The notes under the pieces: generated by a model
Seen by the model: the letters and a program-made list of their open reading frames with translations, nothing else
Databases searched by the model: none
Told to the model about the DNA's origin: nothing
Program-made: the position numbers and the translations under genes
Part shown: piece after piece, positions 43,075 through 51,161 of the stretch
Numbering within the stretch: position 1 is the first letter of the stretch
How the letters are laid out: the number at the start of each line of letters is the position of its first letter
NCBI GenBank assembly: GCA_900473185.1
Contig: UCKU01000008.1
Location: 1-64,000, forward strand
DNA: 64,000 bases
Direction of reading: 5' to 3'
Origin: Hyphomicrobiales bacterium
GTDB lineage: Bacteria > Pseudomonadota > Alphaproteobacteria > Rhizobiales > Rhizobiaceae

Positions 43075-44286
43075 TCATGCCGCTCTGTATTTTTGCCCGA
43101 TCTGGCTCATTACTTCACCAAACCATGCGGTTGCAAGATCAAATGGCTTGCCACCCTTGATGCGCGGAAATTCTATTGCGCGCAACTTGCCGTTCTGCGC
43201 TTCATCATGGCCGGTTACGCCCGAGATCTTGTTGAGCGCGCTTTCGACGGCAAGGTCGACCATGCTCTGGATCAGGCGCAGATCTTCGCCATTTGCCGGT
43301 GCCGAGCGGGCGAAATAACCGGATTTCTGGACGAGCGAGCGCTCGGCATCGAGTAGGCTTGCGAACTGCTTCTGGAACCAGGCGCCGACATTGATCGTGT
43401 CGATCTTCACGTGGCCGAAGGCATCGCGCTTGACGGTCTCGCCGGCGGCTTCGCGCTCAGCGACGATGGCATCGAGGCAGGCGCCTTCCGACACGAAGAC
43501 GGTGGCATGGCCGGTGCGGTCCATGATCTCCTTCAGGCGCGCGGCCTCGGCATCGAGGTCGAAGGCCATTTCCGGCAGGTAAACGGCGTCGATGCTCTTC
43601 ATATGCGCGTTCATCATCAGGCCGTTGACATATTCATTGCCTTTGGTGCGCTGGAGATAGGCGCGGGCGGTGGCAGCCGTCAGCCAGCCGCAGTGGCGGC
43701 CCATGACCTCGTGAATGACGAGCGTGCGCGGGGCAGCGGTCTGTTCGTTGCTGACATTGTCGAAGAAGTGGGCGCCGACTTCGGCCGCCGTCCAGGCGCC
43801 GAGCGACTGGCGGATCGGCACGACGTCGTTGTCGACGGTTTTCGGCAGGCCGACGACCGTGAGGTCATAACCGTTTGCCGCAAGATAGGCGGCCAGATCC
43901 GCGGCTGTCGTATTCGTGTCGTCGCCGCCGATCGTATGCAAGATGGTGACGCCGTCATTGGCAAGGCGCTCCGCGGCGACCCGCAACGGATTTTCGCCTT
44001 CCTTGACGAGGCCGCGCTTCACGCAGTCGGCGGCATTGGTGAGCTTCACGCGGCTGTTGCCGATCGGCGAACCGCCATAACGGTGCAGGAGCGGCGCCTT
44101 CTCGCGCATTTCCTTGTTGATCGCGACGCTGTCGCCGAGCAGTACGCCCTGATAACCGGACTTGTAGGCGATGAGCTCGATATCGGGTGCAACGTCGCTA
44201 TAGCGCTCGATCAGGCCGCCGACGGCGGATGAGAGGCAGGGCGCGAGGCCTCCGGCGGTCAGCATTGCGACTTTCTGTTTGGCCAT
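43075..44286 (-). CDS. 6-phosphofructokinase, PPi-type motif
   Basis: Phosphofructokinase family enzyme of 403 residues. The N-terminus AMLTAGGLAPCLSSAVGG, the central IGGDDTNTTAADLAAYL and GLPKTVDND are clear. The GGDD motif (not GGDG) and the PKT-Asp loop are the features that distinguish PPi-dependent from ATP-dependent phosphofructokinases. It would phosphorylate fructose 6-phosphate reversibly using pyrophosphate. Rhizobia mostly use the Entner-Doudoroff route, so the physiological flux is uncertain. The gene is transcribed alone, with a 468-base non-coding stretch upstream. Confidence 0.92.
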   Translation of the reverse strand: MAKQKVAMLTAGGLAPCLSSAVGGLIERYSDVAPDIELIAYKSGYQGVLLGDSVAINKEMREKAPLLHRYGGSPIGNSRVKLTNAADCVKRGLVKEGENPLRVAAERLANDGVTILHTIGGDDTNTTAADLAAYLAANGYDLTVVGLPKTVDNDVVPIRQSLGAWTAAEVGAHFFDNVSNEQTAAPRTLVIHEVMGRHCGWLTAATARAYLQRTKGNEYVNGLMMNAHMKSIDAVYLPEMAFDLDAEAARLKEIMDRTGHATVFVSEGACLDAIVAEREAAGETVKRDAFGHVKIDTINVGAWFQKQFASLLDAERSLVQKSGYFARSAPANGEDLRLIQSMVDLAVESALNKISGVTGHDEAQNGKLRAIEFPRIKGGKPFDLATAWFGEVMSQIGQKYRAA

Positions 44287-44382
44287 AATCCCTCCTTTGG
44301 CGCCCGATGCGCGACTACGTGCAGCTCAAAGCGTGTCACGATCTTTCAGATCCGTCTGCCACGCGTTAAGTCTTTGTTTTCC

Positions 44383-44427
44383 GCATGTCGTGACCGCAAA
44401 ACCGCTGCTCAGTTTTGCGCGACATGC
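44383..44427. repeat. 45-bp rhizobial palindromic repeat
   Basis: Hairpin-forming element. GCATGTCG, four unpaired bases (TGAC) and CGCAAAAC on the left pair with GTTTTGCG and CGACATGC on the right around a nine-base loop, giving 16 perfect pairs with one bulge. I recognise the GCATGTCG...CGACATGC frame, with CGCAAAAC inside, as a common dispersed palindrome in rhizobial intergenic regions (from memory). It lies about 100 bases upstream of the phosphofructokinase start. Confidence 0.6.
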
Positions 44428-44754
44428 TTCATGTAACGCATGGATGCGGCAGGGAAAGTGGCCTGTAAAGTAAAGAATTTACGAAAAACGCGCCTTTCTG
44501 CAGAGCAGGTGCCGGAAGCGGCGATATAATCGGTTCAATGCCAGTCCACCTATCCATAAGTGTTGTGGAAATCGCCGGCCGCTGTGCGGATAATGCAGAA
44601 AATGGCGGACACGGCGGATGGTCGCAGCATCAGCGACAATTACCGAATTGTGAAAACTGTTTTCAAACCTACGACCAATAGCCGCCTTGCAATGGCAACG
44701 ATTATTTGGTCAAGGTGTTTCCTCTAGAACTTGCTGCATTGCGAGAAGATGACG
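44428..44754. other. Intergenic stretch without a recognisable gene
   Basis: Between the palindrome and the DjlA-like gene I see AT-rich blocks and short inverted repeats (for example GTAAAGTAAAGAATTTAC near 44465-44482), but no coding signature, tRNA or known riboswitch. It probably contains the promoter of the DjlA-like gene. Confidence 0.4.
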
Positions 44755-45462
44755 ATGTCTTTCTGGGAAAAACTGGTGAATGCCATTGGCAATACCGCGG
44801 GCAATGCGCTCTCCGCGGTGGTCGAGGCTATTCGCACGGTTTTCGAAGGCGATCCGGAAACACGTCGCAAGGTTGCCTTCTCCGTAGCTGTCATTGCGCT
44901 TTCGGCCAAGATGGCAAAGGCCGACGGTATCGTCAGCGAAAAGGAAGTGCAGGCTTTCCGCGATATCTTCGAGTTTCCTCCGAGCGAGGCGAAGAATGTC
45001 GCGCGCCTCTATAATCTCGCCCGCCAGGACGTTGCCGGTTACGAGGCCTATGCAGCCAAGCTGTCCACCCTCTGCTCGACCTGCGCCGCCAATTGCCCGG
45101 TTCTGGAGGACGTTCTCGATGGTCTGTTCCATATCGCCAAGGCGGATGGGCTGATCCACGAGAAGGAAATGAATTTCCTGCGTCATATCGCCGAGATCTT
45201 CCAGATGAGCGAGGCCCGCTTCGATCAGATCGCTGCGCGTCACGTCTCCGATGGACGCGACCCCTACAAGGTCCTCGGGGTTTCGCCGGCAGATGATTTC
45301 CCGACGATCCGCCGCCACTACCATGTGCTCGTCAGCGAGCATCATCCGGACCGGCTGATCTCGCGCGGCGTGCCGGAAGAGTTTCATGCGATTGCCAATG
45401 AACGCATGGCAGCGCTGAACGACGCTTATGCGGCGATCGAAAAGGAACGCCGCGCCGCATGA
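44755..45462 (+). CDS. DjlA-like protein: TerB domain plus J domain
   Basis: Protein of 235 residues. Residues 1-30 form an amphipathic or weakly hydrophobic start (FWEKLVNAIGNTAGNALSAV). A TerB/DjlA central domain (about 55-160) has DG-containing acidic repeats AKADGIVSEKEV and AKADGLIHEKEM. The J domain (about 170-235) has DPYKVLGVSPADDFPTIRRH and the HPD motif that stimulates DnaK ATPase. The first transmembrane segment typical of E. coli DjlA is absent. The ATG at 44755 follows GAGAAG; an ATG two codons earlier is possible. Its stop overlaps the amidase start by four bases, an unusual coupling of a chaperone cofactor and a murein enzyme. Confidence 0.85.
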   Translation: MSFWEKLVNAIGNTAGNALSAVVEAIRTVFEGDPETRRKVAFSVAVIALSAKMAKADGIVSEKEVQAFRDIFEFPPSEAKNVARLYNLARQDVAGYEAYAAKLSTLCSTCAANCPVLEDVLDGLFHIAKADGLIHEKEMNFLRHIAEIFQMSEARFDQIAARHVSDGRDPYKVLGVSPADDFPTIRRHYHVLVSEHHPDRLISRGVPEEFHAIANERMAALNDAYAAIEKERRAA

Positions 45463-46220
45463 CCTCATTCGAGGCCGATTATCGACAAGCGCGTGTCCAA
45501 CCCTCTCCGAACCATGGAGAGCGTGCCGACGGCCGCAAGCCGGATATGATCCTGCTGCATTATACCGGCATGCCGAGCCCGGAAGGGGCGCTCGACTGGC
45601 TCTGTCGTGACGAGAGCCAGGTTTCCAGCCATTATTTCGTGCATCCCAACGGCGAGGTCGTGCAGCTCGTTCCGGAGAGCAGGCGCGCGTGGCATGCAGG
45701 CAAGAGTTTCTGGCACGGCGAGACGGACATCAACTCGATGTCGATCGGCATCGAGATTGCCAATGCCGGCCATCCGGGCGGGCTTCCGGATTACCCGAAA
45801 GAGCAGATTGCGGCGGTGATCGAATTATGTCGCGATTGCGGCGATCGCTGGTCAATTGCGCCTGAAAGGGTGCTCGGTCACTCTGACGTCGCCCCCGTGC
45901 GAAAGGTCGATCCGGGCGAAAAATTCCCCTGGCGCGAGCTGTATCAGGCCGGTGTCGGCCATTGGGTGGAACCGGCCGCGATTACCGGCGGGCGCTTCTT
46001 CCAGCGCGGTGACCGCGGGCAGCCGATCGAGGCACTGCAATCCATGCTGTCGCTCTATGGTTACGGCACTGAGATCACAGGCGAATTCAGCGATAAGACG
46101 GCCGGTGACGTGGAAGCCTTCCAGCGGCATTTCCGCCCCGAACGGGTGGACGGGATCGCCGATTTCTCGACGATCGATACGTTGCACCGCCTGCTTTCGG
46201 CCCTGCCGCAGTATTCCTGA
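45459..46220 (+). CDS. N-acetylmuramoyl-L-alanine amidase, AmpD-like, with PG-binding domain
   Basis: Amidase_2 family zinc amidase of 253 residues that cuts the bond between MurNAc (or anhydroMurNAc) and the stem peptide. The zinc ligands appear in LLHYTGMPS and VLGHSDVAPVRKVDPG. The VHPNGEV region, NSMSIGIEIANAG and the C-terminal PG_binding_1 domain (about 185-250; LYGYGTEITGEFSDKT) complete the fold. No signal peptide is seen, so a cytosolic AmpD-type recycling role is likely. The start ATG overlaps the DjlA-like stop (ATGA at 45459-45462). No ampG or ampC-like gene is directly adjacent. Confidence 0.92.
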   Translation: MTSFEADYRQARVQPSPNHGERADGRKPDMILLHYTGMPSPEGALDWLCRDESQVSSHYFVHPNGEVVQLVPESRRAWHAGKSFWHGETDINSMSIGIEIANAGHPGGLPDYPKEQIAAVIELCRDCGDRWSIAPERVLGHSDVAPVRKVDPGEKFPWRELYQAGVGHWVEPAAITGGRFFQRGDRGQPIEALQSMLSLYGYGTEITGEFSDKTAGDVEAFQRHFRPERVDGIADFSTIDTLHRLLSALPQYS

Positions 46221-46483
46221 CCTTTCATATTTTCTGACATTACCGATTTTCCATGTTCAGGCGCGAAATTCGGACTGCCACATCATTTCCCTATTATCTC
46301 CTCATTGCGATGGTCTAAGAGCTCTCGTCAAACGGCGCCGATGGTTGTTCCCAAGCTAAATCGAAGGCGTCATGTGAAACGATAAGAATTGCTGCGAAAC
46401 CTGATCAGTTCTTGGTCAGGAATTCTCCATGATGGCGAGGCGCGCAGTCCGGCAGTTCTTTGGGTCGGAGTGATTAAGACTAC

Positions 46484-47101
46484 ATGAGAAAACTGATTGT
46501 TGTTGCTGCAGCATGCGTTGGCATGGTGCTGGCGGGAAATAGCTTTGCCTTCGCGAATGACTGGGGCGTAAGAGCCGATGCGCCCGTGAAGAAAGTGGAC
46601 CGTCCGCAGAAGACAGCGGAGCACGTGAATAAGAAGGAACGCCCGCAGAGGACGGCGCAACATGTGCAGAAGAAAACAGAGCGTCCGCTGAAGACGGTCG
46701 AGCGCCAGAGTGGCTATCCCGTCGCCGACGTTTCCGGCAATTCCTATTCCGCACTGATCAGCAAATATGCCAATCAATATAATGTGCCGGTAGCTCTTGC
46801 GACTGCCGTCATTCGTGTTGAAAGCAATTTCAATCCGATGGCGCGCGGCAGCCATGGCGAAATCGGCCTGATGCAGATCAAGCCGGCGACGGCCCGCATG
46901 ATGGGCTATTCCGGCGGTGCCAAAGGTCTGTTCGATCCGGAAACCAATATCAAATACGGCATGAAGTACCTAGCGGCCGCCCACGATCTCGGTGGCGGGC
47001 AGACCTGCAACACCATCCTCAAGTACAATGCCGGCCACGGCGCGACGCGGATGAACCCGGTCTCCAAGTCCTATTGCGGCAAGGTTCTTGCGATGCTCTG
47101 A
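46484..47101 (+). CDS. Small SLT-type lytic transglycosylase
   Basis: Secreted transglycosylase of 205 residues. A signal peptide covers about residues 1-25. A basic linker holds three tandem 13-residue units (KKVDRPQKTAEHV, KKERPQRTAQHVQ, KKTERPLKTVERQ; about 33-73). The SLT domain (about 88-200) has the catalytic Glu in VIRVESNFNPMARG, HGEIGLMQIKPATARMM and a late YNAGHGATRMNP. The positively charged repeats could bind murein or polyanionic surface polymers. The 263-base gap before it holds no gene I can see. It is a shorter relative of the lipoprotein transglycosylase at 41298. Confidence 0.9.
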   Translation: MRKLIVVAAACVGMVLAGNSFAFANDWGVRADAPVKKVDRPQKTAEHVNKKERPQRTAQHVQKKTERPLKTVERQSGYPVADVSGNSYSALISKYANQYNVPVALATAVIRVESNFNPMARGSHGEIGLMQIKPATARMMGYSGGAKGLFDPETNIKYGMKYLAAAHDLGGGQTCNTILKYNAGHGATRMNPVSKSYCGKVLAML

Positions 47102-47181
47102 ACCGGAGCACTTGTCTCTGACAAGGACCGGATGATTCAGAACGATTGCCATGTTATCGCTAGCCTTCAGCGAGGTGAGAT

Positions 47182-48357
47182 ATGGCAGTCGATTTTAAAT
47201 TCATCGTCATCGGCCGCGGCATGATGGGTGCCGCGGCCGCAAAATACCTGGCACGCCAGACGGACGGCGTTGCCGTCATCGGCCCGGACGAGCCTGAAGA
47301 CCGCAAGGCGCATGAAGGCGTCTTCGCCAGTCATTACGACGAAGGCCGCATCACGCGCACCATCGATCCGGACCGCGACTGGGCCTTGCTCGCCAATCGT
47401 TCCATCGCCCGCTATGGCGAGATCGCCAAAGAGAGCGGCATCGATTTCTACACGGAAGCGGGCTGCCTCGCAGTTGCGCCGCCCGAAAGTGCCAATCTTG
47501 CCGATAGAAGGCGTGCAGGCGTCTCGCTCGATATCGAGACTGCGTCCTTCGATGAAGCGGGATTGAAGCGGCAATTTCCCTTCTTTGCCTTTCCCGCCGG
47601 CAGCGCAGGCCTGTTCGAGACAAAGGGAGCCGGCCATATCAGTCCGCGCAGGCTGGTGAAAGCGCAGTCGTTGCTTGCCGAGAAGGCGGGGGCGACTGTC
47701 ATTCGCGACCATGTGATTTCCATTCGCGAAGAGGGTGGGGTAGCGGTCGTGACGACGGCTGGTGGCGCCATCCATCGGGTCGAGAAAGTGCTGCTGGCGG
47801 CCGGTGGTTTTTCCATTTCGCAGAATCTCTTGCCGCAATCGGTTGATATGACGGTTTACGGGCGCACCGTCACCCTGTTCGAAGTGGCGGAAGAGGATGC
47901 GCATCGCTTTGCCGGTATGCCGTCGCTGATCCTCGATGCACCCGGCATCGACATCTACCTGCTGCCGCCAATCCGTTATCCCGATGGCAAGCTCTATCTG
48001 AAGATCGGTGGCGATCCGGACAACCTGGTGCTCCGCGATGATGTGGAGATGCGCGCATGGTTCAGAGCCGACGGACGTGAAGTGGCGCGCGAGCATCTGA
48101 AGAGCATTGTCGATCGTATCGTGCCTGACCTCAAAGCGCGTTCGATTTCCTCCGCATCCTGCGTGGTTTCCTATACGAAGAGCCGGTATCCGATGATCGG
48201 CTATACCGCGTTGCCCCATGTCGCTGTTCTGGCCGGCTGCATGGGAACGTCTGCCAAGAGCTCCGATGAAATCGGCAGGCTGGGAGCCGAACTCATTCTC
48301 GAAGGCAGAATCAAGGACCAGGGCTACGCCACGGATTTCGCACCTTATTTCCATTAG
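47182..48357 (+). CDS. FAD-dependent amine/amino acid oxidase (DAO family)
   Basis: Flavoprotein of 391 residues of the sarcosine-oxidase/glycine-oxidase type. The dinucleotide motif is VIGRGMMGAAAAKYLA at residues 9-24, with an acidic end in the following strand (GPDEPED). GCLAVAPPES, a central GAGHISPRRLVKAQ, and the C-terminal SCVVSYTKSRYPMIG loop are typical. It would oxidise an N-methyl or primary amine of a small amino acid. TGAGGTGAGAT before the ATG at 47182 sets the start. It stands between the transglycosylase gene and rnpB; the substrate is unknown. Confidence 0.85.
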   Translation: MAVDFKFIVIGRGMMGAAAAKYLARQTDGVAVIGPDEPEDRKAHEGVFASHYDEGRITRTIDPDRDWALLANRSIARYGEIAKESGIDFYTEAGCLAVAPPESANLADRRRAGVSLDIETASFDEAGLKRQFPFFAFPAGSAGLFETKGAGHISPRRLVKAQSLLAEKAGATVIRDHVISIREEGGVAVVTTAGGAIHRVEKVLLAAGGFSISQNLLPQSVDMTVYGRTVTLFEVAEEDAHRFAGMPSLILDAPGIDIYLLPPIRYPDGKLYLKIGGDPDNLVLRDDVEMRAWFRADGREVAREHLKSIVDRIVPDLKARSISSASCVVSYTKSRYPMIGYTALPHVAVLAGCMGTSAKSSDEIGRLGAELILEGRIKDQGYATDFAPYFH

Positions 48358-48413
48358 ACCCTCGTCCCATATTTCATTGGCTTTTGCGGGCTTCCTCGTT
48401 TAAGGGAGCCCCT

Positions 48414-48805
48414 GCCAGTTGGCCGGGCAGCCGCGCTTTACCAATGCCGAAAGGCGGTAGGGTGAGGAAAGTCCGGGCTCCACGGAAACACGGTGCCGGA
48501 TAACGTCCGGCGAGGGCGACCTCAGGGAAAGTGCCACAGAAAGCAAACCGCCTGTCTTGACAGGTAAGGGTGAAAGGGTGGGGTAAGAGCCCACCGCATC
48601 TCCGGCAACGGATATGGCACGGTAAACCCCACCGGGAGCAAAACCGAATAGGGATGACGCGGTTGGCGAAAGCCTTCCGGCCTGTTTCTGGGTCAGTCAT
48701 CCGGGTGGGTTGCGTGAGGCAGCGTGCAAGCGTTGTCCCAGATGAATGGCTGCCACGTTCCGGTTCGCCGGAGCCATACAGAACCCGGCTTACAGGCCAA
48801 CTGGC
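48414..48805 (+). ncRNA. rnpB: RNase P RNA (bacterial type A)
   Basis: Catalytic RNA of about 392 bases for tRNA 5' maturation. The outer stem P1 is formed by GCCAGTTGGCC (48414-48424) and GGCCAACTGGC (48795-48805). The universally conserved GAGGAAAGTCCGGGCTCC lies near 48464-48481, and the 3' conserved ACAGAACCCGGCTTACAGGC near 48778-48797. These elements and the overall length are diagnostic. It is transcribed toward the mraZ cluster and lies about 55 bases after the FAD oxidase gene. Confidence 0.95.
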
Positions 48806-48961
48806 GATTACCTTTTCCGGCGTCCGCTTTGCCGCAAAATCCGATTTCCTTCCTATCAAGCCATTGAAATGTCTGAAATAGAGGCGAGGTCTCGCGGACC
48901 TAGCCTAGCCGGATTTTCCGTTCGCTCGGGGTACTTCGCGCGGCGTTTGAGAATCGCTTTC

Positions 48962-48984
48962 CTAACCCTTTGTTAAACTTAACA
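48962..48984 (+). promoter_or_regulatory. CtrA-like box and TTAA palindrome upstream of mraZ
   Basis: CTAA-N7-TTAAAC (48962-48978) is one base off the CtrA half-site TTAA at its left end. It overlaps the inverted repeat TGTTAA-AC-TTAACA (48971-48984). The site is about 255 bases before the mraZ ATG, in the 433-base gap after rnpB that otherwise shows no gene. No TGGGN direct repeats, the MraZ autoregulatory boxes of enterobacteria, were found by eye. Confidence 0.35.
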
Positions 48985-49238
48985 GCTTATAAATGTTTGA
49001 TACTGCGCCCGCCTCAAAATGGGCTCATCCCATTGACGCCCATATGGTCCCATGCTATCCCAAATGCGCACTGCATCAGGGCAATCATCTGCCCATCAAT
49101 CGCAAAGCAAAGGCGCCTTCCGGATCGGAAGCGTCGGGAGGGCCTTGGTTCTTTCGGCTTGCGAAGCTGTGCCTGACTTTGAGGGTTTCGGGCGGCAAAG
49201 AGCTTTCCGGGCTCTTTCGGAAACGGATGTTTCGTGTC

Positions 49239-49676
49239 ATGAGCCGCTTCCTTTCGAATGCGACCAACAGGATCGATACCAAGGGCCGGGTTTCCGTGCC
49301 GGCGGCATTTCGTTCCGTGCTGGCGCAGCGCAATATTCAGGAGGTCTACTGCTTCCAGGATTTTGTGTTTCCGGCGATCAGCGTCGGCGGTTCGGATCTT
49401 CTGGAGAGATTCGAGCGGCAGATTGCGGCGGAGGATCCGTTTTCGCCGGATGCAAACGAGATGTCGCTTCTCATTCATGGGGGCGGGGTCTTCATGAAGC
49501 TCGACGCCGAGGGGCGGTTGATGGTCACGGATTTCATTCGCGACTTCACCGGCATTTCGGACGAAGTGACCTTCGTTGGTCGGGCGGATCACTTTCAGCT
49601 CTGGCAGCCGCAAGCATTTGCGGCCGCACAGGCGCAGGCACGAGGGGAGCGCAAGCTGGCGGGCAAGCGTTCCTGA
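49239..49676 (+). CDS. mraZ: Transcriptional regulator MraZ
   Basis: DNA-binding protein of 145 residues with two AbrB-like swapped-hairpin domains ([20 protein letters not shown] at 5-24, and [18 protein letters not shown] in the second half). It heads the division/cell-wall cluster and, in other bacteria, represses its own operon. The ATG at 49239 ([10 protein letters not shown]) is the conserved family start; an in-frame ATG at 49227 adds four residues. rsmH follows after 17 bases. Confidence 0.93.
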   Translation: MSRFLSNATNRIDTKGRVSVPAAFRSVLAQRNIQEVYCFQDFVFPAISVGGSDLLERFERQIAAEDPFSPDANEMSLLIHGGGVFMKLDAEGRLMVTDFIRDFTGISDEVTFVGRADHFQLWQPQAFAAAQAQARGERKLAGKRS

Positions 49677-49693
49677 ACGAACGAGGGAACGGA

Positions 49694-50719
49694 ATGGCGG
49701 CGAATCCTGGCGGAGGTTCAACTGAAGCCGGTGGCGGACCGGTTCGCCACATTCCGGTTCTTCTCAAGGAAGTGCTTGCGGCGCTGGAGCCTTTTTCCGG
49801 CAAGGTCATTCTCGATGGCACCTTTGGGGCGGGTGGCTATACCTCCGCCATTCTCGATGCTGGTGCCGATGTGATCGCGCTCGATCGCGATCCGACGGCG
49901 ATTGCCGCCGGCCAGGCGCTCGTCGCCGCGCATGGCGGTCATCTCAAGCTCATCCATTCGCAGTTTTCGCAACTTGCCGGTCATGCACCCGATGGCGGGC
50001 TTGATGGCGTGGTGCTTGATATCGGCGTTTCCTCCATGCAGATCGATGAGGCCGAGCGCGGCTTCTCGTTCCAGAAGAGCGGCCCGCTCGACATGCGCAT
50101 GTCGGCTGCCGGTGTTTCCGCTGCCGATGTCGTCAATCGCGCCAAGGTCGCCGATCTCATCCGGATCTTCCACTATCTCGGCGAAGAGAGCCAGGCGCCG
50201 CGCATTGCGCATGCGATCGAAAAGCATCGCGCCGAAAAGCCCTTTGAAACGACGCGCGATCTCGCAGGCCTGATCGAGTTGGTGACGCCGCGCAAGATGA
50301 AAGACAAGATCCACCCGGCAACGCGCGTCTTTCAGGCGCTGCGCATCTTCGTCAATGACGAGCTCGGCGAGCTGGCGCAGGCGCTGTTTGCCGCCGAGCG
50401 GGCGCTGAAGCCCGGCGGTCGCCTCGTCGTCGTCACCTTTCATTCGCTGGAAGACCGCATCGTCAAGAAGTTCTTCTCCGACCGTGCCGGCAAGGCTTCC
50501 GGCTCCCGCCACCTGCCCATCGCGCATGAGCGCGCCGCGACCTTCGAGCCGGTCGGCAAGTCGATGGTTTCTGCCAGCGAAGAAGAGGCTCAGGCCAATC
50601 CGCGCGCCCGTTCCGCCAAGCTGCGCGCCGGCCAGCGCACCACCGCCCCCGCTGAATCCGAAGACATGTCGCTCTTCGGATTCCCAAATCTTGCCAGCCT
50701 CGGAAAGCTTGGAGGTTGA
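49694..50719 (+). CDS. rsmH: 16S rRNA (cytosine1402-N4)-methyltransferase RsmH
   Basis: SAM-dependent methyltransferase of 341 residues (formerly MraW), acting on 16S rRNA C1402 in the decoding centre. [14 protein letters not shown], motif [40 protein letters not shown] and a late [16 protein letters not shown] are all characteristic. The ATG at 49694 has GAGGGAACGG upstream. The stop is followed one base later by the ftsL start. Its length is slightly above the bacterial average because of N- and C-terminal extensions. Confidence 0.96.
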   Translation: MAANPGGGSTEAGGGPVRHIPVLLKEVLAALEPFSGKVILDGTFGAGGYTSAILDAGADVIALDRDPTAIAAGQALVAAHGGHLKLIHSQFSQLAGHAPDGGLDGVVLDIGVSSMQIDEAERGFSFQKSGPLDMRMSAAGVSAADVVNRAKVADLIRIFHYLGEESQAPRIAHAIEKHRAEKPFETTRDLAGLIELVTPRKMKDKIHPATRVFQALRIFVNDELGELAQALFAAERALKPGGRLVVVTFHSLEDRIVKKFFSDRAGKASGSRHLPIAHERAATFEPVGKSMVSASEEEAQANPRARSAKLRAGQRTTAPAESEDMSLFGFPNLASLGKLGG

Positions 50720-50720
50720 T

Positions 50721-51161
50721 ATGCTGAGAACGTTCGATCTTGTGCTCATCGGCATCATGACGGCGACAGCCGCCGTGACCTACACGATCAAGCACCGCGC
50801 CGAGCTGAAGCTCGAGGAGGTTCGCCGCCTCGAAGCGGAGATCAAGCTGGAAAAGGACACGATCGATCTCCTGAAGGCCGACTGGGCGCTGCAATCGCAG
50901 CCGAACCGGTTGGAGCGGCTGGTCAATGCCTATAACAGCGAACTGCAGCTGCAGCCGACGGATTCGACCTCACTTGCCCATGCGCGCGAGCTGCCGATGC
51001 TGAAATCGCAGGTTCCGCCGCCTGACGTTACTGAAGCTAAGGTTGGGGACGCCAAGACTGGCGCCAAGTCGGTTGCTGCAGCCAAGTCGCAGCCGATCCC
51101 GATGCCAGCGCCCCGCGAAGCCGAAGACGCGGACCAGATCGAAACGGGAGCGCTGGAATAA
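50721..51161 (+). CDS. ftsL: Cell division protein FtsL
   Basis: Bitopic membrane protein of 146 residues. A short cytoplasmic start and one transmembrane span (about 5-22; FDLVLIGIMTATAAVTY) are followed by a coiled coil rich in Leu, Glu and Lys (HRAELKLEEVRRLEAEIKLE, about 26-45) and a low-complexity tail with Pro and Ala. FtsL with FtsB and FtsQ activates FtsWI at the divisome. Position between rsmH and ftsI supports the call more than sequence similarity, which is low in this family. GGAGGTTGAT gives the ribosome binding site. Confidence 0.9.
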   Translation: MLRTFDLVLIGIMTATAAVTYTIKHRAELKLEEVRRLEAEIKLEKDTIDLLKADWALQSQPNRLERLVNAYNSELQLQPTDSTSLAHARELPMLKSQVPPPDVTEAKVGDAKTGAKSVAAAKSQPIPMPAPREAEDADQIETGALE

